Shown: positions 58,201-64,000 of the stretch, one piece after another
Layout: each line of letters opens with the position of its first letter
How positions within the stretch are numbered: the stretch's first letter is position 1
Source: Phragmitibacter flavus
GTDB lineage: Bacteria > Verrucomicrobiota > Verrucomicrobiia > Verrucomicrobiales > Verrucomicrobiaceae
Direction of reading: 5' to 3'
Length of the DNA stretch: 64,000 nt
Assembly: GCF_005780165.1 (NCBI RefSeq)
Contig: NZ_VAUV01000012.1
Coordinates: 124,001-188,000, forward strand
The notes under the pieces: model-generated
What the model was told of the DNA's origin: nothing
The model's input: only the letters and a program-made list of their open reading frames with translations
The model's database searches: none
Position numbers and translations under genes: made by a program

Positions 58201-60147
58201 GAGGTCGCCATTGGGGGCGGCGGCGACGTAGACGGGGTAGTTGGCGGCGGCGGAGTTGGCGAAGAGGGAGACTTCGAAACCTTCGGGGACGGTGACGTCT
58301 TTAAGGATTTCGGCTTCCTGTTCGGGGGTGAGTTTGACGATTTTCGGGGGGACGTTGCCGGATTTGGCGAGGTCGGGTTCGCCGGGAGCGAGTGTTTTGA
58401 CGGGGGTGGAGGCGAGGAAATTGGGTCGAAGGGCCTTGAGGGTGGGGCTGGTGAAGGTGAGTTCGCGGATGCTGGCGTGGTTGCCCTTGTTGGTTGATTC
58501 TGTTACGGTTATCTTGACTGTTAGCACTTCTTTAATGTCGAATTGGTGCTGGGTTTGGCCGGGTTTTGGATTTAGGGTGGCGTCGGCGAGGGGGAACCAG
58601 GTTTTGTTGTCGAGGGTGCCTTCGACTTTGTGGTGGTAGGTGTTGGTTTTGCTTTCCCAGTCGATGGTGAGGCCGCTGATTTTGTGAGGTTGGTCGAAGC
58701 TGAGTTGGAGGAATTGAGGGTAGTCTTTGGTGGAGGCGCACCAGCGGGTGTCGGGGTTTCCATCAATGGCGTGGTGGGTGAGATTGTTTTTGGAAGTTTC
58801 GGTGCTGGAGGCGGTGAGGGTGACGGGGGTGGCTGCGGTGTTGAGTTTGATTTCGCGGATGCTGGCCCAACCGCCCTGGCTGGAGCTGAGGATGGTGGTT
58901 TTGATGAAGCGGATGTCTTTGCCCTGGTTGTTGCTGAGGCTGTGTTCGCTGTCGCCACCTTTTTGGTTGGTGGAGGCGTCAGCGAGCACAGTCCAGCTTT
59001 TGCCGTCGACTGAGCCTTCGATCTTGTGCTGGTAGGCGTTGTTCTGGCTTTCCCACTGGATGGAAATGCCGGTGAGGGTTTGGGGGGTGGGGAGTTCAAT
59101 TTGAAGGTGCTGGGGGAAGGAGCCGCTGGAGGCGCACCAGCGGGTGTCGGGGTTTTGATCGAGGGCGAGGAACGCGTGGTTGCCTTTGTCGGTCTCCTCG
59201 GAGGAGGCGGTGACTTGCACCGCCGGGGTGCCGTCCGAAGACGGCGAAGGAGCGGCCGGAGCCGCTGAGGAGGTTTTCTTTTTGTCTTTATCGGCTGCGG
59301 CCTCGTCTTTGGGAGGGGCGGGAAGGATGGTGGTGGTGCCTTCGGGACCGGTGTAGGGGATGAGGTAGTCGGGGCTGAGTTTGTCAAGGGACCAGAGCAG
59401 GCCGCGGGTGACGAGGTCGAGGTAGCGGGTGTCGCCGACGGTGTCGTTGTTGTGGCCGAGGGTGGTGGAGAAGCTGCGGGCGCCCTGGGTTTCGTTGGTC
59501 CAGACGACGATGGCTTCGTCGGTGCGGATGGTGCCGTCTTTGGCTTTCACGACCTGTTTGCCCATGGCGAGGGGTTTGGCGTCGAAGACGTTGACGTTGT
59601 TGTAGAGTTCTTCCTTGATGGTGGTCCAGTTGGCAAGGGACTCGGTGATGGGGTGGGTGGTGTCGAACTCGATGTTGATGGGTTCTTGTGGACCGTGGCC
59701 GGAGCTTTGCAGGCCGAGGAATTTGAACCAGTCATCGGTGCCGGTGCGGAAGCTGTGCATGGCACAGTGCAAGTTGACGGCGGGAATGGTTTTGTGGGCG
59801 TTGATGACGTTCTGGACGAGTGGAAGGTCTTTTACGCTGGCGGCACATTCGTCGTGGATGATGACGTCGTATCCTTTGGCCCAGTCGGGATTTTTGTAGA
59901 GCGGGAACTCGGGCGCGGTGCCTTTGTCTTCACTGCGCAGGATGTCGATCTGGATGTTGGCGCGGGCCTGGATGCCGTCGCGCAGCAGGACGCTTTGTTT
60001 TTCGTAATCATGACAGCAGCCGCCGCAGATGAGGAGACCTCGCAGCGATTTGACAGGTTCGGCGGCTTTTTTCTCCTGGGCGGGGAGGGTGAGGAGGCCT
60101 GCGGTGGCGAGGCCGGCGAGGAGGTAAAGGTGGAGATGTCGTAGCAT
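55201..60147 (-). CDS. Giant ThuA-discoidin-dehydrogenase-haem fusion protein
   Basis: 1648 aa, secreted (signal peptide 1-23). Order of modules: ThuA-like domain (about 35-270, LLICGGCCHDYEKQ and NLHCAMHSFR), two F5/8 type C discoidin domains (about 305-435 and 440-575; ALDQNPDTRWCASSGSFPQ and AIDGNPDTRWCASTKDYPQ), PVC dehydrogenase propeller (about 625-960), HEAT-like repeats (about 970-1500) and a c-type haem domain (CVACH at 1525-1529, possible Met ligand in PPISMMPPG). It would bind glycan, oxidise it and pass electrons to the haem. A patch of about 590 bp (56640-57230, residues ~972-1169) has different base use from the rest, suggesting segment replacement. Frame is intact. Confidence 0.92.
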   Translation of the reverse strand: MLRHLHLYLLAGLATAGLLTLPAQEKKAAEPVKSLRGLLICGGCCHDYEKQSVLLRDGIQARANIQIDILRSEDKGTAPEFPLYKNPDWAKGYDVIIHDECAASVKDLPLVQNVINAHKTIPAVNLHCAMHSFRTGTDDWFKFLGLQSSGHGPQEPINIEFDTTHPITESLANWTTIKEELYNNVNVFDAKPLAMGKQVVKAKDGTIRTDEAIVVWTNETQGARSFSTTLGHNNDTVGDTRYLDLVTRGLLWSLDKLSPDYLIPYTGPEGTTTILPAPPKDEAAADKDKKKTSSAAPAAPSPSSDGTPAVQVTASSEETDKGNHAFLALDQNPDTRWCASSGSFPQHLQIELPTPQTLTGISIQWESQNNAYQHKIEGSVDGKSWTVLADASTNQKGGDSEHSLSNNQGKDIRFIKTTILSSSQGGWASIREIKLNTAATPVTLTASSTETSKNNLTHHAIDGNPDTRWCASTKDYPQFLQLSFDQPHKISGLTIDWESKTNTYHHKVEGTLDNKTWFPLADATLNPKPGQTQHQFDIKEVLTVKITVTESTNKGNHASIRELTFTSPTLKALRPNFLASTPVKTLAPGEPDLAKSGNVPPKIVKLTPEQEAEILKDVTVPEGFEVSLFANSAAANYPVYVAAAPNGDLYVSSDGNGSLGRNPGRGRIVRLRDTDNDGRADQVTEFVKDVDSPRGLVWDKDRLYLVHPPHLSVFIDKDGDGVADESKVLVKNLAFGFKDRPADHTTNGLSLGIDGYLYIAVGDFGFMEAEGTDGRKLQMRNGGVLRVRPDGTNMEIYAQGTRNILEVAISPTMDMFARDNTNDGGGWNVRFHHFPGLTDHGYPRLYMNFPDEIIQPIADYGGGSGCGAVYIDEPGFGDWNNAPFTVDWGTNALWHHQLKPKGATFEETRKPEPFIKMTRPTDADVDGNSNVYLASWKGATFNWNGPDVGYIVQVRPKNFKPEPLPDFAKASDADLVKQLESPSARRRMDAQRELMRRPWSPALDGIEALVKNKRSQPTARVAARYTFSQHPDRDHELILSSLTCDGDVSVGEAEVRAFKVPFIQNPDKPSRQIVVEGGGVPANPYSPTSDQIARMGLAQLVGAAFSKEMGEAGFLKNYEVWAGEAKNPLFDHVLVNFLAKKAEPQVLFTVIEGAEQPGMRESTSEQKSIALRALAKIHSPETVTGLIDRLDKATDPTLRQGILSALCRLYHHEGEWKGDSWGTRPDTRGPYYQPEPWAETPKIEAVLKATLAKADPTETAFLIKEMNRNRIKSDDALTRILTLAKTDPKLIPDAVSQLAQAETIPADGIPLLTQAARAPLEDETYTPAVRSQAITALTKTDNTDGWSAILDGLVLMKNIHKEAQDIYKAREAATKAFLEAPKLENHHQLVEVQSENLDSPRAYWAYSALLNLSARKSGSPESREEATKKLDTAWADPKHRTMILRVVADLRHNPFADKVLLALDDPDKDVLKAAEHAAKAMKLEKKTAASGPLVSTLKPADLIAQLLKTKGDVGLGEQIFARATCVACHTTKEDEAQKGPYLGNIAQTYKRPELIDAIIDPNKTIAQGFATNFIVTKKGESQMGFVTFESAEKVTIRTITAAEHSFHPNDIAQREKPPISMMPPGLMGNFTVREFASLLDYLEALSKK

Positions 60148-60270
60148 AAATTTTTGGTGGAGTGGGTGGTTAGAGGTGTGGGGGGAGAAAGACGATACGG
60201 GGATGGTGGCCGATTGTTTCAGTGTCGGCGACGTTTGCGTCGAGGGATTTGTTTAGAACGAATGTTCCAG

Positions 60271-61623
60271 TTACGAGTGTTCGGCGATGAAGGTCTTGAT
60301 GGAGTCGACGGTGGCGGGGAGAGGATGGGTGCGGAGGGGGAGAAGCTTGAGGGCTTCGAGGGTGGGATGCGTCGGGTCGACGCCGGTGGCTTGTTGCACG
60401 ACTTCGGGAAATTTGGCTGGATGGGCGGTGGCGAGGACGATGCTGATGGCGTCGGGGGCCATGTCGGTGAAGCCGCAGGCGGTGTGAGGGTCGGCGATGT
60501 AGCCGTATTGCTGCCAGACATCGGCGATGGTGGCGGCGATGCCGGCGTCGTCGAGACGGGAGGCGCGGAAGATGCCGCGGGGTTCGGGTAGGGTGACGGG
60601 GGTGCCGGATTTCATCTGGGCAATGAGTTCGCGGACACGGGTGCTGTCTTTGTTGAGAAGGAGATAGAGGAAGCGCTCGAAGTTGGAGGCGGCCTGGATG
60701 TCCATGCTCGGGGCGAAGCTGGGGAAGACGTCGCCCTGGCGGTATTCGCCGTTGGTGAAAAAGCGGTGGAGGATGTCGTTTTGGTTGGTGGCGACGCGGA
60801 AGCGTTTTGCGGGCATGCCCATCTGGTGGGCGAGGAAGCCGGCGAGGACGTTGCCGAAGTTTCCGGTGGGGACGACGAACTCGACTTGGTCGCGAAGGTT
60901 TTCGGGGAGTCGGAGGGTGGCCCAGATGTAATACACACACTGGGCAAGGACGCGGGCGATGTTGATGGAGTTGACGGCGGAAAGGTTGTGGGCGGCGGTG
61001 AAGGCGGGGTCGCCGAAGGTTTCTTTCACCAAGGCCTGGGCGTCATCGAAGGTGCCGGGAATGGGAATGGCGAAAACGTTGGAGGCGTCGGTGCAGGCCA
61101 TCTGGCGTTCCTGGAGGGGGGCGACGCGGCCATTGGGGTAGAGGATGAAGATGTTGATGCCGTCCTGACCGAGGCAGCCGTGGATGGCGGCGGAGCCGGT
61201 GTCGCCGGAAGTGGCTCCGAGAACGGCGAGCGTTTTACCGGATTGCGTGGCGAGGCGTTTATACAGGAGGCCGAGCAGTTGCAGGGCGAAGTCTTTGAAG
61301 GCGAGGGTGGGGCCGTGGAAGAGTTCGAGGACGTAGGTTTTCTCGTCGAGCTGGCGCAGTGGGGCGACGTCGGGGGAATCGAATTTGGAATAAGCCTGGG
61401 CGGTCAGAGAATGCCATTCTTCTGAGGAGATATCAGGGGCAAAAAGCTGGAAGAACTCGGCGGCGAGCTGTGGGTAGGTGAGCGATTGCCAATCGTTGAG
61501 ATGGGAGCGGATGTCGGGGAAGGATTCGGGGAGAAAGAGGCCGCCGTCGGGGGCGAGTCCGGCTTCAACGGCCTCGGAGAAGGAGTGGGGTTGGGTTTGG
61601 CCGCGGGTGGAGAGGTATTGCAT
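60271..61623 (-). CDS. thrC: Threonine synthase
   Basis: 450 aa PLP enzyme that converts O-phosphohomoserine to threonine. The N-terminal MQYLSTRGQ is typical of the type-1 family. Lys110 in FHGPTLAFKDFALQ binds PLP, and GATSGDTGSAAIHG with VVPTGNFGNVLAGF forms the phosphate-binding part. It stands alone; thrA and thrB are not in the window. Confidence 0.96.
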   Translation of the reverse strand: MQYLSTRGQTQPHSFSEAVEAGLAPDGGLFLPESFPDIRSHLNDWQSLTYPQLAAEFFQLFAPDISSEEWHSLTAQAYSKFDSPDVAPLRQLDEKTYVLELFHGPTLAFKDFALQLLGLLYKRLATQSGKTLAVLGATSGDTGSAAIHGCLGQDGINIFILYPNGRVAPLQERQMACTDASNVFAIPIPGTFDDAQALVKETFGDPAFTAAHNLSAVNSINIARVLAQCVYYIWATLRLPENLRDQVEFVVPTGNFGNVLAGFLAHQMGMPAKRFRVATNQNDILHRFFTNGEYRQGDVFPSFAPSMDIQAASNFERFLYLLLNKDSTRVRELIAQMKSGTPVTLPEPRGIFRASRLDDAGIAATIADVWQQYGYIADPHTACGFTDMAPDAISIVLATAHPAKFPEVVQQATGVDPTHPTLEALKLLPLRTHPLPATVDSIKTFIAEHS

Positions 61624-61774
61624 GGAATGCGTGCGAGGAAAGTGGGGTGAGTAAGATGGCGTTTATTTGGGGGAATGGAAGGGGAAATCGGAGGGATGAG
61701 GGGTGTTTGTTTGAGCTAAAGGTTGAGGAGTTGGGTCATCGATGCGAAGCTGCCCGGTTGAAGGAAAGGAAAGA

Positions 61775-62074
61775 ATGACCAAGAAGATTTTTATCGTGGA
61801 TGGCGGTCGATTTTCTACTCTGAAAGAGTTCTACAAGGAGATCAAAGAGTCCTTTGGCATTAACTGCACGTGGGGACACAATCTTGATGCTTTCAACGAC
61901 ATTCTTAGGGGAGGGTTTGGAACACCCGAAGAGGGATTTGTCATCAAATGGACACACTCCGAGCTGTCAAAAGTGAAATTGGGAAAGGATTTTGATCGAT
62001 TGATTGAGATCATTCGATGTCATTGCGTTGGTGGAGACGAGGAAGAGGATGGGGTTGAATTGCACCTGTGCTGA
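61775..62074 (+). CDS. Barstar-like ribonuclease inhibitor
   Basis: 99 aa from the ATG at 61775, with an AAGGAAAGGAAAG purine tract ahead as SD. The barstar fold is clear: KKIFIVDGGRFSTLKEFYKE, FGINCTWGHNLDAFNDIL, GGFGTPEEGFVIKW and FDRLIEIIRCH. Barstars inhibit barnase-like RNases, or toxins of polymorphic toxin systems. No barnase or toxin gene is near, so this may be an orphan immunity protein. Base use is less G-biased and more A/T-rich than the neighbours, hinting at acquisition. Confidence 0.88.
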   Translation: MTKKIFIVDGGRFSTLKEFYKEIKESFGINCTWGHNLDAFNDILRGGFGTPEEGFVIKWTHSELSKVKLGKDFDRLIEIIRCHCVGGDEEEDGVELHLC

Positions 62075-62144
62075 GTTTAAAATAAGGAATTTGGCTTCTC
62101 CGCCGACGGAACTGAGAGGCAAAAAAACCAGAGATCGAGATTCC

Positions 62145-62303
62145 ATGAGCATGAAGAATTTGATGAATTCGAAGTCGAAAATTCATAAAGCGGCGTCGCA
62201 AAAGTTGATGGCATTGGGTGGGACGATGCCGAATTTGCAGATTGCTCCAAGAAATCGGATGGAGCCTAGGAATAGTGGTGGGGTGATTTGGCGTGATTGT
62301 TGA
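62145..62303 (+). CDS. Possible small basic protein
   Basis: 52 codons between the barstar-like gene and the ABC-F gene. It starts MSMKNLMNSKSKIHKAAS and ends GGVIWRDC. It is basic and has no recognised family or strong ribosome site. It may be a remnant or chance frame; listed because it fills the gap and is on the same strand as its neighbours. Confidence 0.25.
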   Translation: MSMKNLMNSKSKIHKAASQKLMALGGTMPNLQIAPRNRMEPRNSGGVIWRDC

Positions 62304-62369
62304 TTGTTCGGTTGGAAAATGGGTGCATGTTGGGGGTTCTCTTTTGGATCTCGTTTTCTTTTTATTGTC

Positions 62370-63977
62370 ATGCTGAACCTGCGCAAAGTTACCAAGTCGT
62401 TTAATAGTCGTGTTTTGTTTAAAGATGCTTCGTTCACCGTGAACTATGCAGAGCGGGTGGCGTTGGTGGGACCTAATGGAGCGGGAAAGTCGACGTTGTT
62501 TTCGTTGATTCTGAAGGATGATGTGCCCGACTCGGGGGAGATTGAGCGCGATGAGTGGACGACTTTGGGATATTTGCGTCAGGAGAGTGAGCCGACCGGG
62601 GACGAGACAATTCTGGATGTGGCGACGGGAAAAGGGGGGGAGATGGAGCGGCTTGAGGCGATTTTGAAAAAGTGCGAGGATGCGGGGGATGTGGCTTCGG
62701 CGGAATACCTTGAGGCTCATGCGCAACATGAGGCTTTGCACAATCCGCAAGCAGAAGCCAAGGCGAAGAAGATTTTGCGCGGGTTTGGGTTCAAGGAGAC
62801 AGACCTCAACAAGCCGGCAAAGGAGTATAGTGGCGGCTGGGTGATGAGGGCGCATTTGGCGCGGTTGCTGGTGATCGAGCCGGATTTGTTGCTGTTGGAT
62901 GAGCCGACCAACCACCTCGATTTGTTGTCGCTGTTGTGGTTCCGGAATTATTTGAAGAACTACCCGGGCGCAATCTTGCTGATTTCTCACGATCGCGATT
63001 TCATGGATGAGTTGATCGAGACGACCTACGATATCGACGAGGGCAAGCTGGTGGCTTATCAGGGCAACTATACGGAGCACTTGAAGCAGAAGGAGGAGGC
63101 TTACGAGCGTCAGGTGCAGGCGTATCGGACACAGCAGAAGGAGATTGAGCACATTCAGGAGTTCATCGATAAATTCCGGTCGGTGGCGTCCAAGGCTTCC
63201 CAGGCGCAGAGTCGCGAGAAGCAGCTGGCGAAGATGGACAAGCTGGAGAAACCGAGGCCGCTGAAGAAGGCGTTTCGGTTCAACTTCCCGCAGCCGATTC
63301 GCGGTGGTCAGCGGGCGATGTCGTTGACGGACATCCATCAGGCCTACGGCGAGAAGAAGATTTACACGGGGCTTGATCTGGACGTGGAGCGTGGGGAACG
63401 CACGGTGCTGGTGGGGCCCAACGGGGCGGGCAAGTCGACGTTGTTGAAGATTTTGGCGGGGGTGATCCCGTTTCAGAAAGGGGAGCGGAGATTGGGGGCA
63501 AATGCGAAGCTGGGGTATTTTTCACAGCATCGCGCAGATACGCTAAATCCCGAGGCGACCATTCTTGATGAGGTCAAGGACAGTGCGCCGATGTTGAGGG
63601 ATGATGACGTGAGGGCGATTTTGGGTTCGTTTTTGTTCCGCAAGGAAGATGTTTTCAAGAAGATCAAGGTGCTGAGCGGTGGAGAGAAGTCGCGGGTGAA
63701 CCTGGTGAAATTCTTGGTGGATCCGCCGAACATTTTGTTGATGGATGAGCCGACGACGCACCTCGATATTTGGAGCATTGAAGGGTTGATTCTGGCGTTG
63801 CAACGGTTCGAGGGCACGCTGGTGTTTATCAGCCATGACGTGCACTTTATCCGGTCGATTGCGACGAAGGTTCTGCACATCAATGAAGGCAAAGTGTCGC
63901 CGTATGCGGGTGGGTATGATTATTACCTCGAGAAGAGCGGACTGGAAGATGACGCGCGGGCGGCGGCGACGGCGTAA
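62370..63977 (+). CDS. ABC-F ATPase
   Basis: 535 aa with two ATP-binding cassettes and no membrane domain. The first has Walker A GPNGAGKST (34-42), signature YSGGWVMRAHL and Walker B LLLLDEPTNHLD; the second has GPNGAGKST, LSGGEKSRVNL and LLMDEPTTHLD. The interdomain linker (about 225-300, EEAYERQVQAYRTQQKEIEH) is a charged helix pair, which in ABC-F proteins reaches the ribosomal P-site or E-site region. The protein acts in translation or ribosome rescue rather than transport. The start was chosen at MLNLRKVTKSF. It ends in a short Ala-rich tail. Confidence 0.95.
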   Translation: MLNLRKVTKSFNSRVLFKDASFTVNYAERVALVGPNGAGKSTLFSLILKDDVPDSGEIERDEWTTLGYLRQESEPTGDETILDVATGKGGEMERLEAILKKCEDAGDVASAEYLEAHAQHEALHNPQAEAKAKKILRGFGFKETDLNKPAKEYSGGWVMRAHLARLLVIEPDLLLLDEPTNHLDLLSLLWFRNYLKNYPGAILLISHDRDFMDELIETTYDIDEGKLVAYQGNYTEHLKQKEEAYERQVQAYRTQQKEIEHIQEFIDKFRSVASKASQAQSREKQLAKMDKLEKPRPLKKAFRFNFPQPIRGGQRAMSLTDIHQAYGEKKIYTGLDLDVERGERTVLVGPNGAGKSTLLKILAGVIPFQKGERRLGANAKLGYFSQHRADTLNPEATILDEVKDSAPMLRDDDVRAILGSFLFRKEDVFKKIKVLSGGEKSRVNLVKFLVDPPNILLMDEPTTHLDIWSIEGLILALQRFEGTLVFISHDVHFIRSIATKVLHINEGKVSPYAGGYDYYLEKSGLEDDARAAATA

Positions 63978-64000
63978 TGGAATTATTTAGGACGTAGGGA

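Noticed and set aside
61624-62303. Complete toxin-antitoxin module around the barstar-like gene
   Set aside because: No RNase or toxin gene is next to it; thrC and the ABC-F gene flank it.
1-64000. Mobile elements, prophage or CRISPR
   Set aside because: No transposase, integrase, phage structural gene, cas gene or regularly spaced repeat was found on either strand.

Overview
The window looks like a chromosomal segment of a member of the Verrucomicrobiota, probably order Verrucomicrobiales. That is inferred from gene content: two giant secreted proteins of the Planctomycetes/Verrucomicrobia membrane-bound dehydrogenase plus CxxCH haem-binding type, a PEP-CTERM protein with autotransporter-type beta-strand repeats, a classical autotransporter, and a fused MurC-MurB. 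DNA is GC-rich, and the + strand carries far more G than C almost throughout, so + strand genes use G/T-rich codons and - strand genes use C/A-rich codons. No CRISPR array, prophage, insertion sequence or rRNA was seen; there is one tRNA, tRNA-Pro(TGG).

Layout: 0-6 kb holds a PH-domain membrane protein, a YbjN-like protein, tRNA-Pro, a secreted FAD oxidase coupled to a small membrane protein, and a large TPR protein. 6-10 kb has pyruvate kinase, a PIN-TRAM membrane protein bracketed by palindromic repeats, and a cysteine desulfurase. 10-13.3 kb is a molybdenum/formate dehydrogenase maturation cluster (MOSC, mobA, fdhD) plus a LuxR-type regulator divergent from a 1581-codon autotransporter (13.4-18.1 kb). 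18-25.8 kb is housekeeping: acpS-pdxJ-purH, a DUF971 protein, the classical yceD-rpmF-plsX-fabH group, coaD and divergent aat.

25.9-31.1 kb is a complete arsenic-resistance island on the + strand: arsR, gap, arsJ, a second arsR, a DUF6428 gene, acr3 and arsC. It combines two detoxification routes: GAPDH plus ArsJ (arsenate made into 1-arseno-3-phosphoglycerate and exported) and ArsC plus Acr3 (arsenate reduced to arsenite and exported). Each arsR has a perfect inverted repeat at its start.

31-36.6 kb has the MurC-MurB fusion, a non-canonical Nramp-like transporter and a glycosyltransferase. 36.7-41.7 kb (- strand) has a discoidin-like lipoprotein, a Tat-exported Gfo/Idh/MocA oxidoreductase, a DoxX-like protein and a GT39-like membrane protein. 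41.9-45.7 kb (+) has a lone cyclic-nucleotide-binding domain, a secreted protein of unknown function, an SDR, a DUF3307 protein and a phosphodiesterase-type alkaline phosphatase family protein. 45.7-60.1 kb (-) has a sugar porter, the PEP-CTERM protein, a zinc-ribbon protein and the two giant cytochrome-type dehydrogenase proteins. The end carries thrC, an orphan barstar-like gene and an ABC-F ATPase.

The most unusual signals are three tracts where the strong G-over-C skew is lost or reversed (the autotransporter barrel, a ~590-bp patch inside the ThuA giant gene, and a small gene near 10 kb), which suggests recent domain or segment replacement; a three-copy palindromic repeat family, one copy of which overlaps a stop codon; and the arsenic island with its paired operators and cysteine-tailed proteins.
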